A program made the position numbers and the translations under genes. Shown one piece after another: positions 1 to 9,938 of a stretch of 64,000 nt of DNA. The stretch spans positions 1 to 64,000 of the forward strand of contig NZ_WURB01000017.1 of NCBI RefSeq assembly GCF_009830105.1, read 5' to 3'. The notes below the pieces were generated by a model. That model searched no databases. It was not told the DNA's origin and saw only the letters and a program-made list of their open reading frames with translations. Source of the DNA: Microvirga makkahensis. GTDB lineage: Bacteria > Pseudomonadota > Alphaproteobacteria > Rhizobiales > Beijerinckiaceae. Every line of letters starts with the position of its first letter. Positions within the stretch are counted from its first letter, which is position 1.

Positions 1-3000
1 GGCGGCGCTGGCGTGAACCTCGCCGGAGAGCGCGTCGAAGGCCTGGCGCGCCCCGTCGACGCTCTGGCCGATCACGGCGTCGAACACGCGGTGGCCGTTG
101 CCAAGGGCTTCAACGGCATCGGCCGTGTTGAACTGGTTCCTGGTCTGAGCGGCGGACGAGAGCCGCACCGGCTTGGGCTTATCTCCACCTTCGTCATCAC
201 CATCCTCCTCGACCTTGCGGGTCAGGCTGAGAACCACCGCGTTGGGATCGTAATCGAGCGATGGTGTCAGGAAGGCAAGGTTGGAGGTCACGTGTGAGAA
301 CTTGCCCGAAACGCCACCGCCGGCCGTCACGATCTTATAGCTCGTCGTGGGCTTATAGCTGCCCTTCTCGGCCAGCACCTGCACGGTGCCGCCAGCAATC
401 GTAGCCCGCCCTGTAGTCTCGATCCGGTCAGAGTTGCCTGCGGCATCAACCTCGACTTCATAGACCGAGCCCGCCCCGAAGCTGACCGGACCGTTGACGT
501 GCAGCGTGCCGATCGAGTTGCCCGGCGCGATCATGCTACCAAACTGAGCCTCCAGCCCGCCGATCTGACCTGAGCCGCCGAGGATACCTCCAGATGCGAC
601 CGTGACAGACGAGACCAGCGAGCCGTTGGCTTTCAGGCGACCTGCCTGCACGAGCGTACCGCCCATATAGGTGCTGGTCCCCGTGAGGTTCAGGACCCCT
701 ATCCCAGTCTTGTGGAGCCTGCCACGCCCGGAGATGCTGGCCTCGAGGGTTGCGTCAGTACCCTGCCGAACTTCCAGGGTTCCGTCATTTTCGATATCAC
801 CAGGGCCGAGGCTCGACACGGAGCCGACGAGCGTCCCGGCCTCGATCCGGGTCCCGCCGGAATAGGAGTTGCTGCCGGAAAGAACCAGCGTGCCCGCACC
901 GCTCTTGGCGAGCTTGCCGGATCCCGTGACGGCAAGGTCGAGTGTGGCCGTGGCGCCATCGCTCACGTTGATGCCGCCCTCGGCTCCAGCCATGGCGAGT
1001 TCCCCATTCGAACCGGACTGGAGCACGTAGCCGTTGCTCTCGAAGCGCAGGTTCGAGAACGTCTGCGTTCCCTGCACGTCGATAGGGCCGGATGATCCAC
1101 CGAAGATCGCCGTGTTGCCGCTCCAGCCGACCACGAGGCTGCTGTTCGGGTTCAGCCAGGCCGCTCCTGCGGACCACGTACCGGCCCCGCCCTTCCAGTG
1201 CTGATCGCCCGCGACAGGGCCGACGACGAGATTGATCTTGCCGGCTTCCGTTTTGAGGGAGAAGCTCCCCGGCTGGTATCCGGCGGGAGTGTTGGCAAGG
1301 ACCATTCTGTTGTTGGTGAGCGTTCCGCTGGTGTCGAAGAGGGTGAAGGTGCCGTAGGAGAGTGTCGAGGCTGGGTTGATCCTCAGCTCACCGCCGGCGG
1401 TCAGGTTTCCAGCTACGGAAAAGACCGGAACCCCTGCACTCCTGAACGTTGCGTCCACAACAGAGGCAGCATCGAGAGTGAGGGAATTCATCCTCAGGCT
1501 TGTGCTGCCCAAGCCCGCGAGAGTGGCTCCTGCGTCAACAGCGACGTGTCCATTGATGGTGCTGGCGCCGCTCAGGGTTGCTCCGGGCCGAACCTGGAGG
1601 TTGCCGGTCGTGGGTCCCAGAAGGGAGAGCGTGCCGGCCTCTACGACGGCTCCGCCCCGGATGATACTGGTACCCGAAAGGGTGAGAACTCCGTCTCCGG
1701 CCTTTATGAGACGACTGTCACTGTTGTAGTTGCCCCCGAAGCTACCTTCGCCAATGGTGAGGTCGTTCTGGCCGGTCAGGACCGTGCCCGTTCCCCAGAG
1801 GCTCTTGATGGAGCGAGCACCGTCAGCAAAATCGGTCGTAAAATTCCCCAGACCCCAAACATGGATGCCGGAAGAGCTGATGGAGCCAGACCCCATCAGT
1901 TCAATTGACCCCTCCTGGATGATTGTGTCCCCGGTATAGGTGTTAACCCCATACACGCCGAGCCCCGTGGTGCCTCGTTTGACGAGCGTGCCTGTGCCCT
2001 GGATGCTCGCAACCCGTAGACTATCATTGAAGACCTGCTCGAACGTCAGTGTGCCATTGTTGATGACAGGTCCCGTGCCAAGTCCAACGGAGTATGTCGT
2101 GATCCCTCCACCCTCGCCGATGAACGTGCCGCCAGAATAGGTGTTGTTGCCTCTAAGCGTGATAGTTCCGGCCCCCTCTTTGCGCACCATCCCTGTCCCA
2201 GAGATGTCTGGAAAGTAGACAAAATTCGCATCGCGGAATGTCAGCGTTCCGTTGTTGGCGACAGGTCCGGATCCCAGGCCTCCCATGGTGACCAGGGTGC
2301 CACCCCTGATCGTGGTCGTTCCGGATTAAGTGGTGGGCCCGGTCAGTTGCAGAATACCAGCACCGTCCTTGATGAGGTTTCCAGAGCCTGAGATCGCGCC
2401 ACTCTGCGTGGCGCTTCCGGACGCGACCTCGAAGGTGGTCGAACCGGACGTGAGAGCAACGGAGTTGGCCAGATTTACACCGGCCGAATAGGCGAGCGTT
2501 CCGCCCATGCCGGACACGGAGGCAGAGCCGATTGCGGCGCTGGAAGCGAGGCTCAACTTGCCGCCTCTCAGCTCGACGGAACCGGAGAGCCCGGAGTTGT
2601 CACCGGTCAGCGTTGTCGTGCCGTTTCGGACCACGATCGTGCCCAAGCCTGAGATCGTCGGGGCAAACGTGTAGAAGCCGCTGGTGTGGGAAAAGAGTAT
2701 CCGTCCGGAACCCTGGCCAAACACAATGCCGGCTGCATCGAGGGTGCCAGGCGCCATATGCTCCTGTTCATCGGAGAGGTAGGAACTACCGCCGATCCCG
2801 ATGGCGAGGGTACCGGTTGAACCCGGCTGGTTCGCAATGGTTACGGTCCCGAGGCCGTCATCCTGGCGGACAATACCCTCGCCGCTGATCGCTAGGACAC
2901 CGTTGCCAGTCTCGCCGACAACCAAAGGACCAGTGTTCAGCCAGGTGCCCAGAATACGGACATAGGCGTTGACATCCGAAGACGACGGATCGTGCGCGAT

Positions 3001-3276
3001 GGAGGCTCCGCCGGTCGAGATAAACTCATTGTGGTAGCTAAGGAAGCGGGCCCAGGAATAGGGGCGGGACCCTGTTCCAACAAGAAGTCTACCAGTGATA
3101 GTTACCGGAACATTATAGCTCGTAGGGCTACTCGTAGAGTCGGAAGGGTATCTTATAGAGACATCGCCTTCGATAACCCATTGCGCGTGAGCAGCGGGCA
3201 CGCCGACCAGGGCCGTGCTGGTCAGGAGGGCGAACCGCAGGAGGGCGTTCAGGCGGGCATGGGGGGAGGAATTCAA
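1..3276 (-). pseudogene. Autotransporter with PATR passenger repeats, partial, internal ochre stop
   Basis: This is a large type V secreted surface protein whose C-terminal beta-barrel lies beyond the left edge. I place the start at TTG 3274-3276 because CAGGAGG sits six bases upstream (3282-3288) and a compact Sec signal peptide ending VPAAHA-Q follows. An upstream TTG at 3351 would add 25 unlikely residues. The passenger has at least five autotransporter-associated strand repeats of the form KxGxGxLxLTGxNxYxGxT. The last visible residues (ALSGEVHAS) resemble the passenger/barrel linker of rhizobial autotransporters. The frame is open from 3276 to 1 except for a TAA at 2326-2328, which falls exactly where the other repeats have Tyr (TGPTT-stop-SGTTT). 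The most likely cause is a Tyr codon mutated to ochre. Family assignment is firm; functional state is uncertain. Confidence 0.8.
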
Positions 3277-4506
3277 GCGGGCCTCCTGGAGGATGCGGTG
3301 AGGTGCCGGTGGCCCGTCGCTGGACAGCAGGGTGGCAGAATGGTGAGACAAGATGCCTACTACAGGCTGGAGACAATATGAGCAATTGCCATCTGCCCAC
3401 CTCAGAAAGGGGCTGGCGCACTGTTGTATATTGCATTCAGAGGAGCCTTCATCTCAGCAGAGGGGCAGCTGTAGAATTTTGGGCCAACGTTCCGTCACGA
3501 TAAGAGTAGGTGCCTTAGCCGCAGAAATCTGTATGACGCTCCTTATCGGATCGGATGTTATCACCGTACCGGTCTGCTATTTGAGCGGATGTGGACTGAA
3601 TGGCCGGCGGCAGCCTCATTCAAAGACTGCGGCAGAGCTACTAAATAAGAAGGCGATATGATGAGGTGTCCTCAATGTCCACCAGGGATGACCAACCCGG
3701 ATCGGATTGGGGTGACGAGCTTGGCATGGGAAAGCGCATCAACTTCCGTGATTATCCCAGTACAGGCTGGGTCGTGCTCGCGGCCCTTGTCTCAAGGCTG
3801 AGCTGGCTGGTCTACAAGCGGTCGAGAGATAAGCACAGGAGGCAGTCAACTGCCCCAGCAAATCGCAACAAGCGACCGGATTTGCCCTGAATCCATCGCT
3901 CCTGCTGATGAAGACGCCTCAGCAGTACCAAAGACGAACATGCCGCGAGATATGACGGCATGGGACCGCCTCGCGCGTCGAAGCCCACAACGAATAGCAG
4001 AAGTATCCATCGAGCGCCCGCCGATCGAAGCGAATGCGGCCCTTTTGATTAGCTCAAGGCGATCGTTCCGTACGACCCTACAATGGTCCGCTCGCCAGGC
4101 TCGGGAAGAACCTGCGCCTGTTCACTGACAAGCCTGAGGTGATTGGTGGGCTCGATATTGCGTTACCGCTGTCCACGGCTCAGCGGCGAAAGGATCGGCG
4201 CGGGCACTGTCAGGGAAGACAAGAACGAGAGAGATGCAGCCGCCTAGAACGCCTTTGGTTATGTGCCCGGGAATGACTGCTCCAACCCTGTCACGCTACC
4301 CTCACTGGCGGCGTACTTAGACTGCGGCGGATGATCCATTCGGCGACAGTAGAATCATGTGGGATTCTGGATGAGCGACACCTCAGGCGGGTGGCTTAAG
4401 ACATCAGGCTAGGTTTCAGGCGCGCCGCCGGGCCAATATACAGAGCACACCGCTGGACCGGTTGTCGGACACCGGCCAGGCATCACGCTTCACTGGGACA
4501 TCTGTC
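3277..4506. other. Long stretch with no firm gene
   Basis: About 1.2 kb between the divergent autotransporter and peptidase genes. The only credible reading frame is the small one at 3675-3890. The rest has frequent stops in all frames and no recognisable protein, RNA or repeat. It probably holds the promoters of both flanking genes plus decayed sequence. Confidence 0.5.
3675..3890 (+). CDS. Small hypothetical protein with one possible membrane segment
   Basis: A 71-residue frame starting at ATG 3675, with GAGGTG six bases upstream as a reasonable ribosome binding site. The N-terminus is acidic and polar (MSTRDDQPGSDW). A hydrophobic stretch near residues 30-45 (GWVVLAALVSRLSWLVY) could be a single membrane span, and a basic tail follows. 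I recognise no family. The surrounding sequence is otherwise non-coding, so this may be a chance frame; it is kept because start, binding site and hydrophobic segment agree. Confidence 0.3.
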   Translation: MSTRDDQPGSDWGDELGMGKRINFRDYPSTGWVVLAALVSRLSWLVYKRSRDKHRRQSTAPANRNKRPDLP

Positions 4507-5067
4507 ATGACTTTCATCTCGCGTAGCTTGGCGGGCGGCCTTCTGCTGACCGTCTTGGCCGGCTTTCACGTGGCTCCGGCCTCGGCCAAATCTTCGGCAC
4601 TCATGGCTTTGACACCCTCGAGGATGGCTCAACTCCAGCAGGTCAACAATCACGTCAACCGCACCATCACGGACGTCTCCGATCTGGAGCAGTACGGCCG
4701 CGAGGATGTCTGGACTCTTCCCGTCAGCGGCAAGGGGGATTGCGAGGATTTCGCGCTCCTGAAACGCAAGCTGCTCATCCAGCGTGGCTGGCCAGCCTCG
4801 GCGCTGTCGATTGCGGTCGGTGCCACATCCTGGGGCGAGGCCCATGCAGTGCTCATGGTTGCCACCGCGAATGGCGAGTACGTGCTCGACAATCTGACAG
4901 CGTCGATTCTGCCGTCGGCCCAGACCGGCCATGTCTTCTATTCGCGCCAGTCCAGCCGCGGCTGGGTCTCGGCGTCGGGGGAGACAACGAGTGAGCCGAC
5001 CGCAGATTTTGCTGTCGCCGGCCGTGGCTCACCCAGCTTGGTAGGATCGCGCAAGCAGCGGGACTGA
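4507..5067 (+). CDS. BTLCP family transglutaminase-like cysteine peptidase
   Basis: A 186-residue exported protein of the bacterial transglutaminase-like cysteine proteinase family (DUF920/peptidase C93). ATG 4507 is preferred over TTG 4462 because it begins directly at a Sec signal peptide (residues 1-27, ending ASAK). The papain-like triad is visible: Cys79 in KGDCEDFALLK, His113 in EAHAVLM and Asp128 in YVLDNL. Family members are periplasmic and often sit near secretion systems or cyclic-di-GMP genes; a BTLCP protein (LapG) cleaves RTX adhesins. An RTX adhesin-like gene lies at the far end of this window, but no functional link can be shown. The C-terminal 40 residues are low-complexity. 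Confidence 0.85.
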   Translation: MTFISRSLAGGLLLTVLAGFHVAPASAKSSALMALTPSRMAQLQQVNNHVNRTITDVSDLEQYGREDVWTLPVSGKGDCEDFALLKRKLLIQRGWPASALSIAVGATSWGEAHAVLMVATANGEYVLDNLTASILPSAQTGHVFYSRQSSRGWVSASGETTSEPTADFAVAGRGSPSLVGSRKQRD

Positions 5068-5146
5068 GGAATTGCGGTGCTCGACGAGCTTCATGGCGTC
5101 GAGAGCCCGCATGTCTTCCACGTACGAGGAAATTAGGAGCTGAGTC

Positions 5147-5251
5147 ATGACAGGCGACAAGGATCATAGCTCGCTTTGGGCCAACATCACTGGAGCGATC
5201 TTGGTCGCCTCAGTCATCGTGCCTCTCTACCTGCCGATCGTGCTCCAATGA
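5147..5251 (+). CDS. 34-residue single-span membrane peptide
   Basis: A very short frame from ATG 5147 to TGA 5251, with AGGAG seven bases upstream. The product has a charged N-terminus (MTGDKDHSSLW) and one strongly hydrophobic segment (ITGAILVASVIVPLYLPIVL) that would form one transmembrane helix. Small peptides like this are common in Hyphomicrobiales downstream of exported proteins, but no family is recognised. It lies 79 bases after the BTLCP gene on the same strand and may share its transcript. Confidence 0.5.
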   Translation: MTGDKDHSSLWANITGAILVASVIVPLYLPIVLQ

Positions 5252-5339
5252 CGGAGCGACACGTTCTGGCTCTGTTAGGCCGGCGCGACTATCCGGCAAC
5301 TCTCTTCATATTCTGCGTGCCATGTCCTCGAAGAGAACT

Positions 5340-5372
5340 GAAGAGCCCTGCCCGCAGTGGGCAGGGCTCTTC
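5340..5372. terminator. Perfect 14-bp hairpin
   Basis: GAAGAGCCCTGCCC and its exact complement flank a 5-base loop (GCAGT). No T-tract follows on either strand. It lies downstream of the plus-strand small peptide and also downstream of the minus-strand Gly-rich gene fragment ending at 5418, so it may terminate in both directions. Confidence 0.7.
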
Positions 5373-5417
5373 GGAGAAGCCAATCGCGTTGGTGGATTCC
5401 GAGGCAACCAGCTTTGA

Positions 5418-5461
5418 TTAGCGGCCCCTGCCGCCGCCGTTGCCGCCACGATTCCCGTTGC
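5418..5461 (-). pseudogene. 3' end of a Gly/Arg-rich gene cut by the IS3 element
   Basis: Read on the minus strand, the bases just left of the insertion sequence encode a tail of the form SNGNRGGNGGGRGR followed by TAA (5418-5420), with a strong hairpin 46 bases downstream. This looks like the last codons of a small Gly-rich protein whose remainder was displaced or deleted by the insertion. No matching 5' part is seen beyond the right end of the element. The frame could be a chance G-rich run. Confidence 0.35.
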
Positions 5462-5525
5462 TGGTCTGCCTCCTGAAAAGTGATTTTCCCAGAAGTATGG
5501 CTATTGAGCCGAAGGAGGACTGAAG

Positions 5526-5804
5526 ATGGGCAAGAAGAGGCATACGGCTGAAGAGATCGTCGCGAAGCTGCGGCAGGTAGGCGTGCTGACGGCACAAGGT
5601 CGGCCTGTGGCAGAGGCCATCCGGCAGATTGGCGTGACGGAGGTCACGTACTACAGGTGGCGTAACGAGTACGGCGGGTTGAAGTCCGATCAGGTCAAGC
5701 GGCTCAAAGAGCTCGAGATGGAGAACGCCAGATTGCGCCGGGCGGTCTCGGATCTCACTTTGGAGAAGCTGATCCTCAAGGAAGCTGCCTCGGGAAGCTT
5801 CTAA
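5526..5804 (+). CDS. IS3-family transposase OrfA (helix-turn-helix)
   Basis: A 92-residue protein starting at ATG 5526, with AAGGAGG at 5513-5519, six bases upstream of the start codon. The N-terminal half is a Tnp_1-type helix-turn-helix (EEIVAKLRQVGVL, then VTEVTYYRWRNEYGG). The C-terminal half is a leucine-zipper-like helix (LKELEMENARLRRAV) ending LEKLILKEAA. This length and pattern match OrfA of IS407-group elements, where it binds the terminal repeats and is joined to OrfB by frameshifting. It is intact here, but its partner is not. Confidence 0.9.
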   Translation: MGKKRHTAEEIVAKLRQVGVLTAQGRPVAEAIRQIGVTEVTYYRWRNEYGGLKSDQVKRLKELEMENARLRRAVSDLTLEKLILKEAASGSF

Positions 5805-6659
5805 GCCCCGCCCGCCATCGCGCCTGTGTGGATCACGTGATTGCCAAGTACGGCGTCTCGGAACGGCTGGCCTGCCGGGTTCTGGGCCAGCACCGCTCCG
5901 CCCAGCGCAAGATCTCCAAAGAGCCGGAAGATGAAGCGGCTTTGACGGCGGACATCGTCGCCGTGACCACCCAGTACGGCCGCTACGGCTATCGCCGGAT
6001 CACGGCCTTGCTGCGAGACGCCGGCTGGCTCGTGAACAAGAAGCGGGTCGAGCGGATCTGGCGGCGGAGGGGCTGGAAGTGCCACAGAAACAACTGAAGA
6101 AGGGGCGGATCTGGCTCAGCGAGGGCTCGTGCATCCGGCTGCGGTCAGAATACCCCAACCACGTCTGGTCCTACGACTTCGTCGAGGATCGCACCCATGA
6201 CGGCCGCAAGTTCCGCATGCTCAACGTCATCGACGAGTTCACGCGCGAATGCCTGGCCATCCGCGTGAACCGGAAACTCAAGGCCGTGGACATGATCGAT
6301 GTGCTCCCGGACCTGTTCATCCTGCGTGGTACTCCAGGTCACATTCGTCCCGACAACGGACCCGAATTCGTAGCTAAAGCTGTCCACGAGTGGATTACGG
6401 CTGTGGGAGCCAAGACCGCTTACATCGAGCCGGGCAGTCCATGGGAGAATAGCTACTGCGAGAGCTTCAACTCCAGGCTTCGAGATGAACTGCTGAAAGG
6501 AGAGGTCTTCTACACCCTGCGGAGGCGCAGGTGATCATCGAGAGCTGGCGCCGGCATTACAACACGGTGCGCCTGCACTCATCCATGGGCTAACGGCCAC
6601 CTGCACCAGAGGTCTTGGTCTCGGCTTCCAAGCTGACGCCGCGGCCAACGCTGAATTAA
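5801..6659 (+). pseudogene. IS3-family transposase OrfB, frameshifted
   Basis: The integrase-core (rve) transposase of the element, broken. The first part (5801-6097) has the HTH_21 region (YGRYGYRRITALLRDAGW). A frame change near 6085 leads to 6079-6534, with catalytic D in VWSYDFVED, D in RPDNGPEF and E in SPWENSYCESF. A second frame change near 6530 restores the tail (IIESWRRHYNTVRLHSSMG), which meets a stop where the family has GY, then continues to PTLN and TAA 6657-6659. With two frameshifts and a stop it is very unlikely to make active transposase. Confidence 0.85.
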
Positions 6660-6951
6660 CATCACACACGGATCACCCGCATGGGGCAGGCCACCCTCGA
6701 TTGCAAGATTTGTGCAAAATCTGGCTCATCGAATGGGACATTAGCACTTAGCATAGTTCCGAACTTAACAACGCGACTTCGCCACACGGCCATTCGACGC
6801 CCTGGGGAATAGGCTCCATGAGTATCGATCTTTTATTCAGCCCCAGGAACGATCTATCCAGTCAACGAAGCAAGAAGACAGATCGATGCCTTAGAGCCTG
6901 CTGCCCCTGAATGCCGCTCAAAGTAACCAATTTCGCTATCTGCATTGGGAA

Positions 6952-7791
6952 TCAGGACAGAACCGCATCCTGCAAAGCGATGTAACCGTAAATTGGCTCA
7001 CGGTCTTGGGAAACCAATGCCTCGACCTTGATCCAATCCTCCCCCTTCATGTTGCATTCTGCGATGGCCTTTAGGCTACGGGATGCGATGCAGCCAACCG
7101 AGGCAGAAGCATCGTCTGGCAGGGCATGGACAGCCGTCCTCCGACGCAAGCTAGCCATTCGACCTGGAGCAATTTGCCTTTCTTCTGCTAAGATCTTCTC
7201 AAGGTCGTTACTAAGATCCTTCCCCGGGCCTTTCATTGGCTGCATCGATTTGGCGAAATCAGTCAATGGGATGTATCCTGTAATACTTGCGGTACCATCT
7301 AGTTTTTCATAGATCGCACTTGGGGACACCAAGCCCTTGTCTGTAGTAAAGCGAACCTTGAATCCCTGTTGCGCTATGAAATTGGCATCATGAGTGAGCT
7401 TCTGCATCGCCGGAGACACAGTAGGCACCTTGTCAGCCTTAACAAATGTGCGCTTTATGCCATCCAGCTTGTTCACCACAATATCAGCGAGCTGCTCACG
7501 ATGTTTGCGCTGAATTGCGTCGATAGGGATGAAACGCAGCTCGAAGCTATGACGCCCATCGAAATACTCATTCACGAGCTTTCGACAGAATGGGCACCAT
7601 GGGGCACTAATCAGATAGAGTATTTTTCCCTGCGACGAGGCTCCAGAAGTACCCCATAGCGAGTGTTTAATGTCCCAGACCAGTGTCTTTTCCCATACCT
7701 CGCAAAGACTTTGACCAAGGGCAACGGTCGGCAATAGTGGGCTCGCCGCTGAAGCTAGCATGCCAGTGAGCAGGTTTCGTCGTGTCTGCAT
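6952..7791 (-). CDS. Exported thioredoxin-fold protein with CPFC motif
   Basis: A 279-residue protein. ATG 7791 is chosen over the upstream in-frame start at 7821 because GGAG lies eight bases before it and the export signal begins there. TRRNLLTGM followed by a hydrophobic stretch fits a Tat-type signal, cleaved near ALGQ. A thioredoxin-like motif, WCPFC, covers residues 65-69 (Cys66, Cys69), as in DsbA/DsbC-like or thiol-reductase proteins. The C-terminal 70 residues contain a pattern (DWIKVEA...PIYGYIAL) like a bacterial SH3 domain. It probably acts on protein disulfides in the periplasm. Base composition is lower in GC than its neighbours, which hints at transfer. It is divergent from the Crp/Fnr gene across 82 bases. 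Confidence 0.65.
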   Translation of the reverse strand: MQTRRNLLTGMLASAASPLLPTVALGQSLCEVWEKTLVWDIKHSLWGTSGASSQGKILYLISAPWCPFCRKLVNEYFDGRHSFELRFIPIDAIQRKHREQLADIVVNKLDGIKRTFVKADKVPTVSPAMQKLTHDANFIAQQGFKVRFTTDKGLVSPSAIYEKLDGTASITGYIPLTDFAKSMQPMKGPGKDLSNDLEKILAEERQIAPGRMASLRRRTAVHALPDDASASVGCIASRSLKAIAECNMKGEDWIKVEALVSQDREPIYGYIALQDAVLS

Positions 7792-7873
7792 GTTATATTT
7801 CTCCGCATTGCACGTCGCCACGCACTATCTTCGTATCGGTCTCTTTTACAGAACGATACAAATCCCACTCTTC

Positions 7874-8491
7874 ATGACGAGCATAAATCCCGATCCTAAG
7901 GCTGCGCTGATGCCTTTGAGCCAACTCTCCTCTAAAACTTACTCCCTACAGAAGGGCGAAGCCCTGTTCCGGCAGGGAGACATGGCAGCAGCTATTTTTT
8001 GGGTGGAGAAGGGTTGCATTCGCCTGGAGAGGCGCACTTTTGATGGTCGCCTCGTTCTCATTCATACTGCCTTGGCTGGGGAGTTCCTAGCAGAAGCATC
8101 ACTCTTCTCGGACACTTACCACTGTGATGCCGTTGCAGCTGAGCCATCCCTCCTTTGGGCATACTCCCGCGCAGCGGTTCTGCAGATGCTCCAGTTAGAG
8201 CCAGCTACTGCTACATCATTTCTCGCCACGGTTGCCCGCCAGCTGCAACGGACAAGGCAGCGTCTTGAGCTGAGGAATGTCCGCTCAGCAAAGGAACGCC
8301 TGATCCTCTATCTCCAGTTACAGGCTGACGAGGGCGGACAGGTTACATTGAAAGGCGAGCTTCAGGATCTGGCTGCGGAGCTGGGACTGAGTCGCGAGGC
8401 TCTCTACCGCACCTTGGCCGACCTCGAAAAGACCGGACATATTTGGCGCTCTGGCGGCACTATTCTGATCAGGAAATCCCTCGACGTATGA
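7874..8491 (+). CDS. Crp/Fnr family transcriptional regulator
   Basis: A 205-residue regulator starting at ATG 7874; the reading frame continues upstream, but that part overlaps the divergent gene's leader. The N-terminal cyclic-nucleotide-binding fold is visible (YSLQKGEALFRQGD, then GEFLAEASLF). The long dimer helix is followed by a C-terminal winged helix with the recognition segment LAAELGLSREALYRTLADLE. There is no N-terminal cysteine cluster, so it is not an Fnr-type iron-sulfur oxygen sensor. It may control the divergent thioredoxin-like gene or the LTxxQ gene 70 bases downstream. The signal it senses is unknown. Confidence 0.88.
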   Translation: MTSINPDPKAALMPLSQLSSKTYSLQKGEALFRQGDMAAAIFWVEKGCIRLERRTFDGRLVLIHTALAGEFLAEASLFSDTYHCDAVAAEPSLLWAYSRAAVLQMLQLEPATATSFLATVARQLQRTRQRLELRNVRSAKERLILYLQLQADEGGQVTLKGELQDLAAELGLSREALYRTLADLEKTGHIWRSGGTILIRKSLDV

Positions 8492-8561
8492 TTCCAATCA
8501 TGCGGCAGCTCGTAGCGAGAGGGTAAACCAAGCCCAGAATAACACCTGAAAGGATAAGATT

Positions 8562-9125
8562 ATGCTCGTCCGCGTTGCTCTCGCTGCCGCTCTCCTGTTA
8601 CCGGCCTCGGCATTCGCCGAGCTGTCGCCCTATGCCGGGCAGCAGGCCCGTGCGATCAAAGCACTCTCCGATGCTGATATCGAGGGCCTACTCCAAGGCA
8701 GAGGAATGGAGTTAGCCAAGCCAGCCGAACTCAACGGCTATCCCGGCCCGTCCCACAGTTTAGACCTCGCGCAGGATCTCGGGCTAACCCCAGAACAGAT
8801 CGCCGCCCTTAAGCCGATCCAGCAGCGCATGGCAATAGACGCCAAAGCGCTAGGCGCTCAGGTCGTTGAGAAGGAGCGCGCTCTCGATCGCTTGTTCGCT
8901 GATCGCTCGATCAATGTGCAGAAGCTGCAATCACTAAATCTGGAAATCGGAGAGTTGCGTGGACGTCTTCGGACCGTCCACTTGGTGGCGCACATTGAGA
9001 CTGTAAGCATTCTCACGCCGGATCAGATCAAGCGGTATGATGTGCTGCGAGGGTATGCCGAACCCTCTGCCGCCACGCATGAGGCTCGGCCTGCTTCTGC
9101 AGGTCGTGGGCACGGCAAGCACTGA
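8562..9125 (+). CDS. Periplasmic LTxxQ / Spy-CpxP-like protein
   Basis: A 187-residue protein from ATG 8562, preceded by AAGGATAAG. The signal peptide is short and clear (ends ASAFA-E). The mature part has the phrase LNGYPGPSH, then LGLTPEQIAALK and SILTPDQIKRY. These two LTxxQ-type boxes flank a long, charged helical region, as in periplasmic Spy/CpxP-like chaperones and heavy-metal sensor proteins. The tail is His/Gly-rich (AGRGHGKH) and could bind metal. It follows the Crp/Fnr gene on the same strand and is probably co-regulated with it. A precise role cannot be assigned. Confidence 0.7.
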   Translation: MLVRVALAAALLLPASAFAELSPYAGQQARAIKALSDADIEGLLQGRGMELAKPAELNGYPGPSHSLDLAQDLGLTPEQIAALKPIQQRMAIDAKALGAQVVEKERALDRLFADRSINVQKLQSLNLEIGELRGRLRTVHLVAHIETVSILTPDQIKRYDVLRGYAEPSAATHEARPASAGRGHGKH

Positions 9126-9245
9126 GCGATGGTGCATGCATAAAGATGAGCAACGGCGTCTTAAGAGGGCTGTTTTCATTAGCTGGAAAATTGTGCAACA
9201 ATCCTGATTTATGCACATGCCCGCCCTTAAAGGGGATAGTGACAG

Positions 9246-9761
9246 CTACGGCAAACTGCCTTGCGCTTCAGGGGGCTGATTACGCTTACTCTCTGAGATC
9301 GCGCGAGCAAGGTCATCCCGAGCCTCACAGCCGAGGGGGCACAGCACCATCAAACGTGATAGCTGCTCCTCGGCCTTGTCGCGTTGCCCAAGCTGCAGGT
9401 ACAGCTCCCCAAGATACTCACGCGCACCCATGTGATCTGGATCAAGATCAAGCGCGCGTATGTAGTTCGCAAGCGCCTCCTCAAAACGCCCAAGCTTGCG
9501 CTGGCTGAAGGCGAGATAGTTGTAGGCATCCGCATTGCTTGGATCTCTCGCAAGCACCCGTTGCAGGAGGGGTAAGGCTTCCTCAAACCGCTGCTCTTTC
9601 ACGAGCTGTTCGGCTGCGAGGAACTCCGCATCACCTACAAACTCAGAGGTGGGATCATCGATCATGACCGCATAGGAGGTTACTGTCATCGCTACAGCGG
9701 CGATGGCAGCATAACCCGCGATCAGACCACATCCAAAGAGCCGCCAATCACGCCGTGCCAT
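9246..9761 (-). CDS. Membrane-anchored TPR protein
   Basis: A 171-residue protein starting at ATG 9761, with AGGAGGT seven bases upstream; an earlier in-frame start at 9770 has no such site. Residues 8-32 form one membrane segment (LFGCGLIAGYAAIAAVAMTV). Three tetratricopeptide repeats follow (AEQLVKEQRFEEALPLLQRV, AYNYLAFSQRKLGRFEEALA, AREYLGELYLQLGQRDKAEE). Such proteins are interaction scaffolds facing the periplasm. Two cysteines close the last repeat (LCPLGCEA). It is divergent from the large TPR gene at 9939, and the two may act together. Confidence 0.8.
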   Translation of the reverse strand: MARRDWRLFGCGLIAGYAAIAAVAMTVTSYAVMIDDPTSEFVGDAEFLAAEQLVKEQRFEEALPLLQRVLARDPSNADAYNYLAFSQRKLGRFEEALANYIRALDLDPDHMGAREYLGELYLQLGQRDKAEEQLSRLMVLCPLGCEARDDLARAISESKRNQPPEAQGSLP

Positions 9762-9938
9762 TGCGAGCACCTCCTGCCAGACAACAGGCTCGACTATAAC
9801 TGCAATGTAATCTATATTGACGGTTACTGCAAAATACGTGCCCTCGCGTTCGCCGAGTACTCATCATGAGCTTACCGGCGCTTTGAGCGACTTCGTCCGA
9901 CTTTTTAGGACATTGTCCCACTCAGCTTGGGGGATGCT

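Larger units (their letters stand above)
5462..6693 (+). mobile_element. IS3-family insertion sequence, decayed
   Basis: About 1.23 kb. The ends were set by matching imperfect inverted repeats: TGGTCTGCC at 5462 and, on the other strand, TGGCCTGCC ending at 6693, both with a GTGAT block further in. It carries an intact orfA and a broken orfB. No clear target duplication is visible (left flank CCGTTGC, right flank CCCTCGA), which suggests end decay or a later rearrangement. OrfA sequence and gene order fit the IS407/IS511-like branch. Confidence 0.75.

Noticed and set aside
712..1908. Long plus-strand reading frames opposite the autotransporter
   Set aside because: They are mirror frames of the GC-rich, Gly/Ser/Thr-rich repeat gene. 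Their products are low-complexity with no family resemblance, while the minus frame is clearly coding.
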